Positions 1 through 8,297 of a DNA stretch of 64,000 nt are shown piece by piece. Made by a program: the position numbers and the translations under genes. The notes under the pieces are model-generated. The model saw only the letters and a program-made list of their open reading frames with translations, had not been told where the DNA came from and ran no database searches. The stretch covers positions 1-64,000 of the forward strand of contig UQLS01000005.1 of NCBI GenBank assembly GCA_900541915.1, in the 5' to 3' direction. The DNA is from an uncultured Phascolarctobacterium sp. (GTDB lineage Bacteria > Bacillota > Negativicutes > Acidaminococcales > Acidaminococcaceae). Within the stretch, counting starts at the first letter, position 1. Each line of letters opens with the position of its first letter.

Positions 1-20
1 TGTTATGCCCTTATAGGGCT

Positions 21-54
21 ATTGCGAACCACCCCTCTTAGGGGTGGGAGCGAT
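21..54. other. Strong two-part hairpin of unknown role
   Basis: A perfect 8-bp stem (29-36 with 40-47, loop CTT) is extended by an outer 5-bp helix (21-25 with 50-54, one G-U pair) across a purine internal loop. A smaller GCCC/GGGC hairpin lies just before it at 7-19. Neither is followed by a good T-run, so a simple terminator is unlikely. It may be the tail of an RNA or gene that starts left of the window. No class is recognised. Confidence 0.4.
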
Positions 55-67
55 TATTTAATAAATA

Positions 68-96
68 TTGTTGTTATGATACAGATATGCTACAAT
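68..96 (+). promoter_or_regulatory. Sigma-A-type promoter of the lipoprotein gene
   Basis: TTGTTG at 68-73 and TACAAT at 91-96 are separated by exactly 17 bp. The ribosome site AAGGAGG at 117-123 and the ATG at 132 follow at normal distances. Confidence 0.6.
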
Positions 97-131
97 GAGC
101 TTAACAAAATATATGTAAGGAGGTCGTTATT

Positions 132-689
132 ATGAAAAAAATCTTAGTAGGCTTGTTGATGTTGTTGGTTATGATGGTCGTTACAGCCTGCGGAGGCGGC
201 GGAAGCAGCAGTAACATTTTTACTGATGCAGGAGCTATGGAAAAGATTATGGGACAATTACAGGAAAAGCCTGAGTTTAAAGGTAAGAAGCTTATGGTTT
301 TTCAGGATGTCACTGTAGTTAATAGTAAGGATCATGGCGGTAATTTCATTGTAATAGACATCCTTAAGCCAGGAACTGAAGACGTTGACCGTTATGAATA
401 CAGAAATGGCAGCTGGAGCGATGGTGCGCCGGTGAAAATAACAGGCGACGGCAATATGGCTGATAATGTTATTCCTATGGCAGATTTACATTTTGAAAAA
501 TTACCGGAAATCTATAAGACTTTTTCTGAAAAGGTAAAAGATAAAAAAGACGTTAAAGTTAAACAAACGGCGGTATATCGTTTCTGGAACGGCGAATGGA
601 GCGTTTTGATTGATGCTGAAAGTGAACGTGAAGAATACGGTGCGGAATTTAAGCCGGATGGTACCTTGATTAGTCTGAAAAAGAAATAA
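132..689 (+). CDS. Putative secreted lipoprotein, unknown function
   Basis: This 185-residue protein begins with a lipoprotein signal peptide: a lysine-rich start, a hydrophobic stretch, and a lipobox ending VVTAC with the acylated Cys at about residue 20, followed by a Gly/Ser linker. The mature part is hydrophilic and shows no catalytic motif I recognise. It has aromatic-rich beta-like segments such as YRFWNGEWSV near residues 148-157. The start is supported by AAGGAGG 8 bases upstream. The gene stands alone between its own promoter and a strong terminator. The cell-envelope location is well supported, but the role is unknown. Confidence 0.8.
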   Translation: MKKILVGLLMLLVMMVVTACGGGGSSSNIFTDAGAMEKIMGQLQEKPEFKGKKLMVFQDVTVVNSKDHGGNFIVIDILKPGTEDVDRYEYRNGSWSDGAPVKITGDGNMADNVIPMADLHFEKLPEIYKTFSEKVKDKKDVKVKQTAVYRFWNGEWSVLIDAESEREEYGAEFKPDGTLISLKKK

Positions 690-692
690 ATA

Positions 693-726
693 AAAAAATC
701 CTCTGGCTGTAGCCAGAGGATTTTTA
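693..726 (+). terminator. Intrinsic terminator after the lipoprotein gene
   Basis: The stem ATCCTCTGGCT pairs with AGCCAGAGGAT and is followed by a T-run. It is flanked by A-rich sequence and may work in both directions. Confidence 0.85.
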
Positions 727-827
727 ATTCGTAAAATAATTTTAAAATATTTTGTACTGGCGCTGCTGCCTGTTTTCTTTTCCTGTTCTATTTGGTAAAA
801 TAAAAATCGTGGAAAGAGGTAATCTGC

Positions 828-1607
828 ATGATATTTGATACACATATGCACTGTAACTATTCCTGCGACAGCCACATGGAATTTGATGACGCTGTTGCAG
901 CGGCAGAAAGTCAGAATATAGGTATTGTCTTTACTGAGCATTGGGATTATGATTATCCGACTAATCCGGATGCGTTTATTTTTGATATAGATGAATATTT
1001 TTCTGTGACAGGTAAGCTGCGCAGTGAGAAAATCTTGACGGGTATTGAGATAGGTATGCAGGTGCATACAGCTGCTGCAGATGATAAGGTAGCAGCAGGC
1101 CATCCCTTTGATTTTGTCTTAGGCTCCATCCACTGTGTACAGCGGCAGGATATTTATGAACGTACCTTTTATCAGGGACGCAGCAAGGCAGAGGTTGTGA
1201 AGGCTTTTCTTACAGATGCTATTACCTGTGTGGAAAATCATCAAAATTTTGATTCTTTTGCTCATATTGATTATATCTGCCGCTACTGGCCGTATACAGA
1301 TAAGGAACTGCGGCTGGAAGAAGAGCAGGAGCTTTTTGACAGGTTGTTTCTTGCTTTAATTGAAAGAAATAAGCCGATGGAAATAAATACACGCCGACTT
1401 GATGATGCGCAGGCCTGTGAGGCGTTACTGGCTATTTATCAGCGTTATAAGCAGCTTGGCGGGAATTACTGTACAATAGGCAGTGATGCTCATTACAGTG
1501 AGCATGTGGGACGCAGACTGGATACGGCGCTGATGCTGGCGCAGAAAGCAGGACTGCAGCCGGTTTATTTTAAAGAGAGAAAAATGTATTTAATGGGGGA
1601 AGTTTAA
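828..1607 (+). CDS. PHP-domain phosphatase, histidinol-phosphatase (HisK) family
   Basis: This 259-residue protein of the PHP superfamily starts with the metal-binding motif DTHMHCNYSCDS. A TEHWD segment at about residues 36-40, a GIEIG segment near residue 80, and a C-terminal GSDAHY motif complete the trinuclear-metal site typical of the HisJ/HisK family. That family dephosphorylates L-histidinol phosphate, but members away from his genes may act on other phosphate monoesters. No his gene lies nearby, so the substrate is uncertain. The start follows an AAAGAGG site. The next gene begins immediately after the stop, so the two are probably cotranscribed. Confidence 0.8.
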   Translation: MIFDTHMHCNYSCDSHMEFDDAVAAAESQNIGIVFTEHWDYDYPTNPDAFIFDIDEYFSVTGKLRSEKILTGIEIGMQVHTAAADDKVAAGHPFDFVLGSIHCVQRQDIYERTFYQGRSKAEVVKAFLTDAITCVENHQNFDSFAHIDYICRYWPYTDKELRLEEEQELFDRLFLALIERNKPMEINTRRLDDAQACEALLAIYQRYKQLGGNYCTIGSDAHYSEHVGRRLDTALMLAQKAGLQPVYFKERKMYLMGEV

Positions 1608-2372
1608 ATGAGATGCGTAAGATTTACAGATAAAAAAACAGGCGCGAAACATATAGGCTTTATTGATGGTAAAATCATTCGTTGCGTCTATGGCAGCCTT
1701 GATACCTACTGGCGTATTACTGATGAAATCTTTGCGCTGGATGATGTACAGCTTTTGGCTCCCTGTGTACCGAAGCAGATTATCTGTGTAAGCTTTAATT
1801 ATCAGGCGCATGCTGATGAATGTGGTTTCAGTGTACCGCAGGAACCTGCGCTGTTTGCCAAGGCGGCACATACTGTTGTCGGTACCGGTGAAAACATCAT
1901 TTGGCCGCGGCAGGTACAGGAGCTGGCCTATGGTGCTGAACTGGGCATCGTTATCAAAAAGCGCATGAAAAATGTTAAGACTGAGGATGTGCATAAGTAT
2001 ATTCTCGGTTATACCTGTGCTAATGATATTACTGCCAGTGATATTCAGAAAAAAGAAAGTCAGTGGCTGCGCTGCAAATCCTTTGACACTTTCTGTCCGC
2101 TGGGACCGTGGCTGGAAACAGACCTCAATCCCAATGATTTGGAAATCAAGCTGTGGGTTAATGGTGTGCTGAAACAGCAGGCGCGTACCAGTGATATGGT
2201 ATACAGCCCATTTGAAATCTTAAGCTATATTTCTCAGAACATGACTTTAGATGCAGGTGATCTGGTATTGACCGGTACGCCGATGGGCTTCGGTACCATG
2301 AGCGAGGGTGATGAAGTTACCGTAGAAATTGAAGGTATCGGCAAGATCAGTAACCGTGTAGTAAAAGAATAA
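1608..2372 (+). CDS. Fumarylacetoacetate hydrolase (FAH) family enzyme
   Basis: This 254-residue protein has the FAH/HpcE fold. The N-terminal part is short. The core carries VSFNYQAHADECG (the metal-proximal loop), PALFAKAAHTVVG, and ELGIVIKKRM near residues 110-120, with the conserved acidic metal ligands. The C terminus has LTGTPMGFGTMSEGD, the family signature. Members are Mg/Mn-dependent hydrolases or decarboxylases of acylpyruvates and oxaloacetate, and the substrate cannot be read from sequence. The ATG follows the preceding stop directly and a GGGGGAAG ribosome site lies inside the upstream gene, indicating translational coupling. Confidence 0.85.
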   Translation: MRCVRFTDKKTGAKHIGFIDGKIIRCVYGSLDTYWRITDEIFALDDVQLLAPCVPKQIICVSFNYQAHADECGFSVPQEPALFAKAAHTVVGTGENIIWPRQVQELAYGAELGIVIKKRMKNVKTEDVHKYILGYTCANDITASDIQKKESQWLRCKSFDTFCPLGPWLETDLNPNDLEIKLWVNGVLKQQARTSDMVYSPFEILSYISQNMTLDAGDLVLTGTPMGFGTMSEGDEVTVEIEGIGKISNRVVKE

Positions 2373-2384
2373 ATTTGTGTTCAC

Positions 2385-2421
2385 AATGTATGCGGAATTT
2401 ATTTTCCGCATACATTTTTTT
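2385..2421 (+). terminator. Intrinsic terminator after the FAH gene
   Basis: A 13-bp perfect stem (2385-2397 with 2404-2416) is followed by a T-run. It ends the PHP-FAH unit. Confidence 0.85.
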
Positions 2422-2504
2422 GTGCAAATAGACATGAAGATTTTTTTTTGTTATGTTATAATGATGACTAATCAGTCAGTAAGTTGTTTGTGAGGTGAGT
2501 TTTC

Positions 2505-3851
2505 ATGTTGACTAATATGACAGAAGGAAAGCCTTTAAAGCTAATTCTGCCGTTTATGGTACCGCTGCTTATTGGTAATATTTTCCAGCAGCTGTACAAT
2601 ATTGCCGATATTATTATTGTCGGGCGCACGATTGGTGTAGATGCATTAGCAGCAGTGGGTGCTATTTCGCCGCTGTTTATGCTGCAGGTAGTGCTCACTA
2701 TCGGTCTCAGCAACGGTTTTACCGTAGTAACAGGACAGCGCTATGGCGCTCGTGACATGGATGGCATGCGGCGCAGCATAGCTACCAGTATCTTTTTGAG
2801 CGGTTGCTTCGTGGTACTGATTATGCTGATTATGCATCTTATTATTGAGCCGGTGCTGGTTCTGATGAATATACCGCCGGAACTGGCTGCTGATGCTCGC
2901 AGTTATGTGATGATTATTACGGATGGTATCGTAGCCATGATGGCTTACAATCTGCTTTCCGGTGTTATGCGCTCGTTAGGTGACAGCAAGACTCCGTTGT
3001 ATTTCCTGATAATTTCTTCACTGGTAAATATCGTGCTGGCACTGGTATTTATTCTGTGGTTCGGCTGGGGTGTGCCCGGCAGCGCTATCGCTCTGGTTAT
3101 TGCCCAGGCAATATCAGCTGTGCTGTGCGTTCTTTATATTTATAAGAAGTTTCCGCAGCTGCATATCAGACGTCACGATTTTCAGCTGACAGGACATGAG
3201 CTGTGGCAGCATTTACGCATGGGTCTGCCGATGGCTGTGCAGTTTTCCGTACTTGGCTTTGGTATTATCTTTTTACAGGCTGTCTGCAATAAGTTTGGTG
3301 CTGATATGATTGCCGGTTTTACGACAGCTATCCGTGTAGAGCAGCTGGCGCTGCAGCCTATGATTTCTTTTGGCATTGCCATGGCTGTCTTTACAGCACA
3401 GAACTTTGGCGCTCGTCGTTTTGACAGGATTAGAGAGGCAGTAAGAAAATGCTCCATGCTGGCACTGGCTTTCAGTTTAGTGGCAGCAATACTGCTTTTT
3501 GCTTTCGGACGAGAGGTTATCAGCATTTTTTTGGATCATCCGCATGAAGAGGTCTTGGAAGCAGCGCGGCTGTATATCCTGTATACGGTGCCCTGTTATT
3601 TCTTCCTGAGCCAGATTTTTATTTTCCGCAACGCAGTACAGGGTATGGGCATTGCAATGATTCCTATGTGTTCCGGTGTTATTGAGCTTATTATGCGTAC
3701 GCTGTCAGCAATTTATTTAGGGGATATGCTTGGCTATATAGGTATTTGTCTGGCAGAGCCTATTGCCTGGATAAGCAGTTCACTGTTCCTGTTCGGCAGT
3801 TATCTGTATTTCGTTAAAGTATTGGAGCGCAAATGTCAGCTTACTGATTAA
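2505..3851 (+). CDS. MATE family multidrug/toxin efflux transporter
   Basis: This 448-residue integral membrane protein has about 12 hydrophobic segments in two related halves. The N-terminal half has PLLIGNIFQQLYNIADIIIVG and the second half has GLPMAVQFSVLGFGIIFLQ, both characteristic of the DinF/NorM-like MATE family of Na+- or H+-coupled organic-cation exporters. It sits in the cytoplasmic membrane. The start follows GAGGTGAG. It is a single-gene unit ending at a bidirectional terminator. The transported compound is unknown. Confidence 0.88.
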   Translation: MLTNMTEGKPLKLILPFMVPLLIGNIFQQLYNIADIIIVGRTIGVDALAAVGAISPLFMLQVVLTIGLSNGFTVVTGQRYGARDMDGMRRSIATSIFLSGCFVVLIMLIMHLIIEPVLVLMNIPPELAADARSYVMIITDGIVAMMAYNLLSGVMRSLGDSKTPLYFLIISSLVNIVLALVFILWFGWGVPGSAIALVIAQAISAVLCVLYIYKKFPQLHIRRHDFQLTGHELWQHLRMGLPMAVQFSVLGFGIIFLQAVCNKFGADMIAGFTTAIRVEQLALQPMISFGIAMAVFTAQNFGARRFDRIREAVRKCSMLALAFSLVAAILLFAFGREVISIFLDHPHEEVLEAARLYILYTVPCYFFLSQIFIFRNAVQGMGIAMIPMCSGVIELIMRTLSAIYLGDMLGYIGICLAEPIAWISSSLFLFGSYLYFVKVLERKCQLTD

Positions 3852-3860
3852 ACAGCATAT

Positions 3861-3900
3861 AAAAAAACAGCCTTAGATTGCTAAGGCTGTTTTTGTTTTT
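3861..3900. terminator. Bidirectional terminator between the MATE gene and copZ
   Basis: The stem ACAGCCTTAG/CTAAGGCTGT has A-rich sequence on the left and T-rich on the right. It serves both converging transcripts. Confidence 0.85.
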
Positions 3901-3904
3901 GGCG

Positions 3905-4111
3905 TTATTCGATTGCAGTAACATCAAAGCCGATGTCTTCAATGGCTTCACGCAGAGCAGCGTCGCTGTTAGTGCCTGCTTCCAGCTGAGCCTGGCCTTT
4001 TTCCAGGCTTACAGTTACGTTGCTGGTACCGGGGATAGCTTTTAAAGCTTTGGTTACAGCGGCAGAGCAGTGCTGACAGTGCATACCTTCGATAGAAATA
4101 GTTTTGTACAT
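3905..4111 (-). CDS. copZ: Copper chaperone CopZ (HMA domain)
   Basis: This 68-residue protein is a single heavy-metal-associated domain with the ferredoxin-like pattern. The metal-binding motif GMHCQHC covers about residues 9-15. It likely carries Cu(I) to the adjacent P-type ATPase. It lies 18 bp downstream of copA on the same strand, has its own AAAGAGGT ribosome site, and is probably the second gene of a copA-copZ operon. Size and motif are standard for the family. Confidence 0.9.
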   Translation of the reverse strand: MYKTISIEGMHCQHCSAAVTKALKAIPGTSNVTVSLEKGQAQLEAGTNSDAALREAIEDIGFDVTAIE

Positions 4112-4129
4112 ATTGATGACCTCTTTTCT

Positions 4130-6385
4130 TTATTTAAACTTAAAATTACGCAGCCGCAGGGCATTGCTGACTACAGAAACAGAACTGAAGCTCATGGCAG
4201 CGGCAGCCAGCATAGGGTCAAGCAGCAGACCAAAGCTGCTGTAAAATAAACCTGCTGCTACGGGAATACCGATAGAGTTGTAGAAAAAGGCCCAGAACAG
4301 GTTTTCTTTAATGTTCTTGATTACAGCTTTACTGAGCCTGATGGCTTTAGGTACGTCCTGTAAATCGCTTTTCATCAAGACGATATCAGCTGCTTCCATG
4401 GCTATATCCGTACCTGCGCCGATAGCGATACCAACATCTGCACGTGTTAAGGCCGGAGCATCGTTGATACCGTCGCCGACCATGGCTACTTTATGGCCCT
4501 GTTCCTGCAGCTGGCGGACGATTTTTTCTTTATCTTCCGGCAGTACACCGGAAATAACCTGTTTAATATGGGTGTTTCTGCCGATAGCCTGAGCAGTTAT
4601 TTCGTTATCACCGGTAACCATGATAACAGCAAGCCCTATTTTCTGCAGCTGGTCTATGGCTGCGGTACTGGTTTCTTTAACGGTATCTGCTACGGCTATA
4701 AGTCCTAGAAGCTGATTGCCATGCGCAAAAAAGAGCGGAGTTTTGCCATTCTGTGCCAGTTCTTGAGCTTGCTGCTGTAATGGCGAGGTATCTATGCCTG
4801 CGCTGTTCATCAGCAGCTGATTGCCGCCGTAGCAGGTTTTGTCGTTAATAGTGGCAGTAATACCTTGGCCAGGTAATAAATGGTAGTCGCAAGCCTGCGG
4901 CAGTGAAAGCTTTCTGTCTGCAGCGGCAGCTATAATAGGAGTGCCTAAAGCATGCTCTGATAGTTTTTCCAAAGCAGCTGCCATAGACAGTAATTCATTT
5001 TCGCTGACGGAGCAGGGAATAATATCAGTAATTTCTGGTTTGCCCTGAGTAATAGTACCAGTTTTGTCTAAGATAATGGTGTCGATGCTGTGGGTAGTTT
5101 CCAAAGCAGCAGCGGATTTTATCAGGATGCCTGCAGTAGCGCCTTTGCCGGTACCTACCATGATGGCGGTAGGGGTGGCAAGCCCGAGAGCGCAAGGGCA
5201 GGAGATAACCAGTACGGAAACAGCTGCTGTAAAAGCAAATTCGCTGCCTGCGCCGCTCAAAAGCCAATAAATAGCAGTAAGCACTGAAATAAGTATAACT
5301 ACCGGCACAAAAATGCCGCTGATTTTATCAGCTAAACGAGCGATAGGTGCTTTGGAAGAGGTTGCCTCATCTACCAGGCTGATAATACGAGCTAACGCAG
5401 TATTTTCGCCTATGGCAGTAACCTGCATTTTAAAATAACCGTTTTTGTTAATAGTACCGCCGATAACCTTGGCGTTTACGTCTTTATCAACCGGCAGGCT
5501 TTCACCGGTGATAGCAGATTCATCCACAGAGCCATAACCTTCGAGGATAATGCCGTCGGCAGGAACAGAAGCACCGGCTTTGACAATAAGAATATCACCG
5601 TTTATAACTTCTTCCAGAGGTATTTCACCCTGCAAACCATGCCGCTCTACTAAAGCTGTTTTGGGAGTTAACTGCATCAGTCCGGTAATAGCGGCTGAGG
5701 TTTTCTTTTTAGCGCGTGCTTCCAGAAATTTTCCTAATGTAATCAGGGTAACAATCATCGCCGCTGATTCAAAATAAAGATGATGGGAAGTATGCGCAGC
5801 AGCCTGTAGCTGACCGTGTCCCAGCAGCCACGCCATTTTGTAGATGATATACAGACCATAGATAAAAGAAGCGGAAGAACCTAATGCGATGAGCGAATCC
5901 ATATTAGGCGCGCGGTGCAGCAAATTGGCAAAACCGTGCTGGAAATAGCTGCGTCCCAGGATAAGGACGGGCAGAGTCAGCAGCATCTGAGTTAAAGCAT
6001 TAATAAGAGCATTGGCCTCGCCTGATAATATTTCCGGCAGCGGCCAGCTGTACATTCTGCCCATGGAGATGTAAAACAGCGGCAGGGCAAAGATAAGAGA
6101 GTAAGTAAAGCGGCGGCGCAATGCTAAAGCTTCATCCTCAACCTGTGGTGTAGGAGTCTGACGCTGCTGCAGGTTTTTAAGCGATGCGCCGAAACCAAGC
6201 GCGGCAATTTTGGCAGTTATCTTATCTGACTGCAGCTGCTTTTCATCATAGGTAATTGTCATACTGTTTTTGAGCAGGTTAACACTTAGCTGCTCTACGC
6301 CCGGCAGCCTGCCTACAACTTTTTCGATGCGGGCAGAGCAGGCAGAGCAGCTCATGCCGGTGATATTATATATTTCCTTACGCAT
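4130..6385 (-). CDS. copA: Copper-exporting P1B-type ATPase CopA
   Basis: This 751-residue Cu(I) exporter has one N-terminal HMA domain with MSCSAC at residues 11-16. Transmembrane segments follow, then the actuator TGES at about residues 293-296 and the intramembrane metal motif CPC at 396-398. The phosphorylation motif DKTGT is at 440-444, and GDGINDAP lies in the ATP-binding hinge. The C-terminal membrane pair has a conserved N-S pattern (YNSIGIP). CPC plus these motifs identifies the P1B-1 class. The protein removes cytosolic copper across the inner membrane. It is divergent from an HxlR-type regulator, an unusual partner, since CsoR or CopY is the common one. Confidence 0.93.
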   Translation of the reverse strand: MRKEIYNITGMSCSACSARIEKVVGRLPGVEQLSVNLLKNSMTITYDEKQLQSDKITAKIAALGFGASLKNLQQRQTPTPQVEDEALALRRRFTYSLIFALPLFYISMGRMYSWPLPEILSGEANALINALTQMLLTLPVLILGRSYFQHGFANLLHRAPNMDSLIALGSSASFIYGLYIIYKMAWLLGHGQLQAAAHTSHHLYFESAAMIVTLITLGKFLEARAKKKTSAAITGLMQLTPKTALVERHGLQGEIPLEEVINGDILIVKAGASVPADGIILEGYGSVDESAITGESLPVDKDVNAKVIGGTINKNGYFKMQVTAIGENTALARIISLVDEATSSKAPIARLADKISGIFVPVVILISVLTAIYWLLSGAGSEFAFTAAVSVLVISCPCALGLATPTAIMVGTGKGATAGILIKSAAALETTHSIDTIILDKTGTITQGKPEITDIIPCSVSENELLSMAAALEKLSEHALGTPIIAAAADRKLSLPQACDYHLLPGQGITATINDKTCYGGNQLLMNSAGIDTSPLQQQAQELAQNGKTPLFFAHGNQLLGLIAVADTVKETSTAAIDQLQKIGLAVIMVTGDNEITAQAIGRNTHIKQVISGVLPEDKEKIVRQLQEQGHKVAMVGDGINDAPALTRADVGIAIGAGTDIAMEAADIVLMKSDLQDVPKAIRLSKAVIKNIKENLFWAFFYNSIGIPVAAGLFYSSFGLLLDPMLAAAAMSFSSVSVVSNALRLRNFKFK

Positions 6386-6432
6386 AATGATACTCCTTAA
6401 GCTGATTGACGATGTAATATTGCCCTGTTATC

Positions 6433-6462
6433 ATTATATAAAAGAAAGTATTTTTTCTTCAA
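6433..6462 (-). promoter_or_regulatory. Probable copA promoter
   Basis: Read on the minus strand, TTGAAG (6457-6462) and TATAAT (6433-6438) are spaced 18 bp and point at copA. Confidence 0.5.
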
Positions 6463-6483
6463 GAATGCACTATTTAGTAAGAT

Positions 6484-6501
6484 AGTATCTAAAAAGATAC
6501 T
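6484..6501. promoter_or_regulatory. Candidate HxlR operator (7-4-7 palindrome)
   Basis: AGTATCT and AGATACT form a perfect inverted repeat around AAAA, 18 bp before the HxlR-type gene. Its position in the divergent region and its symmetry suit autoregulation and perhaps copA control. Confidence 0.5.
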
Positions 6502-6518
6502 GTAAAAGAGGGAGAATC

Positions 6519-6905
6519 ATGACGGAGAAAATCAGCAATGTTCATTGTCCGGTAGCGGCTACACTGCATCTTATCGGCGGAAAATATAAGGCACTGCTGC
6601 TGTGGCATCTATCCGGCAGGGTACTGCGCTTCAATGAGCTGCGAAGATTAGTGCCGGAGGCTACGGCTAAGATGCTGACTCAGCAGCTGAGGGAGCTGGA
6701 ACAGGATGGCTTGCTTATTCGCAAAGTATATGCGGTGGTGCCGCCCAAAGTAGAATATTCTCTGACGGAAAAGGGTAACAGCCTGTTTCCTATTCTGCAG
6801 GCTATGTATAACTGGGGCAGTACGCAGTTACAGGAACAGGGCATTACGCCTGAGTGCAGTATGACAGCTGCCTGTGCTTCCTGCTGCGGCGAAAAAGATA
6901 AATAA
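6519..6905 (+). CDS. HxlR family winged-helix transcriptional regulator
   Basis: This 128-residue protein has the HxlR/YodB pattern: a conserved N-terminal cysteine (HCPV, about residue 10), IGGKYKALLLWHL, LRFNELRRLVPEATAKMLTQQLRELEQDGLL, and the wing PPKVEYSLTEKG. HxlR proteins often sense electrophiles, disulfide stress or hypochlorite through that cysteine. The C terminus adds a further cysteine cluster (CSMTAACASCC), which could bind a metal. That is notable because the divergent neighbours are copper genes. The start follows GAGGGAG. The 7-4-7 palindrome just upstream is the probable operator. Confidence 0.85.
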   Translation: MTEKISNVHCPVAATLHLIGGKYKALLLWHLSGRVLRFNELRRLVPEATAKMLTQQLRELEQDGLLIRKVYAVVPPKVEYSLTEKGNSLFPILQAMYNWGSTQLQEQGITPECSMTAACASCCGEKDK

Positions 6906-6942
6906 AAAAAGACTGACAGTTTTTAAACTGTCAGTCTTTTTG
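6904..6942. terminator. Bidirectional terminator between the HxlR gene and bioA
   Basis: The 12-bp stem GACTGACAGTTT/AAACTGTCAGTC is flanked by A7 on the left and T4GT3 on the right. It serves both converging genes. Confidence 0.85.
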
Positions 6943-6943
6943 T

Positions 6944-8296
6944 TTAGCCTAAAATTTCATCCATAGACTGTTTGCAGATTTTAATTGCTTTATCAAGATC
7001 CTGCTTTTCGATATTCAGCGGCGGATTGAAATAGAGCACATTGCCTAAAGGACGCAGCAGCAATCCATGAGTAAGTGCCTTTTTATAGATTTCGTAGCCG
7101 ATACGCAGATTATTGTCGAAAGGAATTTTCTTCTCCTTATCTGTAACAAGCTCCATAGCGTTAATCAGGCCTATATGGCGTATTTCGCCGATATTCTTAT
7201 GATTACCGAAGGTTTCCTGCAGGGCGGAAGTAAAGTAGCCTGCTTTTTCCTGTGCTTGTTCTAAGATATGCTGCTCGCGCATGATTTTTTGTACAGCCAG
7301 TGCGGCAGCGCAGCCCAACGGATTGCCGCTATAGGTATGGCTGTGCATAAAGGCCTTGCCTTTATTGTAATCGTCGTAGAAAGCTGCGAAGATTTTTTCT
7401 GTGGTTACGGTAATTGCCATGGGCATATAGCCGCCGGTAAGAGCTTTGCTGATGCACATCAGGTCGGGGGTAATACCTGCGTGGTCACAGGCAAACATCT
7501 TGCCAGTGCGGCCAAAGCCGGTAGCAATTTCGTCGGCAATCAGCAGTACATTGTAAGCATCGCACAGTTTGCGCAGTTTCTGCAGGTACAGCGGAGGATA
7601 AATACGCATACCGGCGCAGCCCTGCAGCAGCGGTTCAACAATGATGGCAGCTGTTTCATGGGCATGCTTGGCAAAGGTTTCTTCAGCAAATTTAAAGCAT
7701 TCGCACTGGCAGCTTTCACGGTTTTGCTTAAAGGGACAGCGGTAGCAGTCCGGAGCCTGTACATGGATGTTATCCATCATCATCGGCTTGTAGATTTGCG
7801 CGAATAAATCCATGCTGCCTACGGAAAGTGCGCCGATAGTTTCACCGTGATAGCCTTCGCTGAGGCACATGAAGCGTTTCTTTTCCGGATGTCCGGTCTG
7901 ATAAAAATACTGGAAGGCCATTTTCAGTGCGATTTCAACAGAAGCAGAGCCGTTATCGGAGAAATTAAACTTAGTAAGTCCATGAGGTACTACCTTGCTC
8001 AGTTCTTCGCACAGCTTAATAGCAGGCTCATGGGAGAAGTTAACAAAGATAACATGTTCCAGCGTATCCAGCTGCTTTTTGATGGCAGCGTTGATATCCG
8101 GGTTGCAGTGGCCCAGCAGGTTGCACCACCAGCTGCTGATAATATCTAGGTAACTGTTGCCGTCTGTATCGTAAAGGTAGGGACCTGCCGCGTGGTCGAC
8201 AATAATGGGCGGCAGTGTTTCGTAGTCTTTCATTTGAGAACAGGGATGCCAGATGTGGGCAAGATCCCTTGCTGCTAAATCCTGAGTATTCATCAT
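6944..8296 (-). CDS. bioA: Adenosylmethionine-8-amino-7-oxononanoate aminotransferase (BioA)
   Basis: This 450-residue class-III PLP aminotransferase converts KAPA to 7,8-diaminopelargonate, usually with SAM as amino donor. Diagnostic segments are HIWHPCSQMKDYE at the N terminus, SSWWCNLLGHCNP, FSDNGSASVEIALKM, LIADEIATGFGRTG, and the PLP-lysine segment ISKALTGGYMP. Length is normal. It is the last gene of the minus-strand bioY-bioD-bioA unit, 1 bp after bioD, and ends against a bidirectional terminator. A cysteine cluster (CYRCPFKQNRESCQCEC) at about residues 180-196 is seen in Firmicute BioA proteins. Confidence 0.93.
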   Translation of the reverse strand: MMNTQDLAARDLAHIWHPCSQMKDYETLPPIIVDHAAGPYLYDTDGNSYLDIISSWWCNLLGHCNPDINAAIKKQLDTLEHVIFVNFSHEPAIKLCEELSKVVPHGLTKFNFSDNGSASVEIALKMAFQYFYQTGHPEKKRFMCLSEGYHGETIGALSVGSMDLFAQIYKPMMMDNIHVQAPDCYRCPFKQNRESCQCECFKFAEETFAKHAHETAAIIVEPLLQGCAGMRIYPPLYLQKLRKLCDAYNVLLIADEIATGFGRTGKMFACDHAGITPDLMCISKALTGGYMPMAITVTTEKIFAAFYDDYNKGKAFMHSHTYSGNPLGCAAALAVQKIMREQHILEQAQEKAGYFTSALQETFGNHKNIGEIRHIGLINAMELVTDKEKKIPFDNNLRIGYEIYKKALTHGLLLRPLGNVLYFNPPLNIEKQDLDKAIKICKQSMDEILG

Positions 8297-8297
8297 A

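Noticed and set aside
7268..7807. Open frame antisense to bioA
   Set aside because: Shadow of bioA; no start signal.
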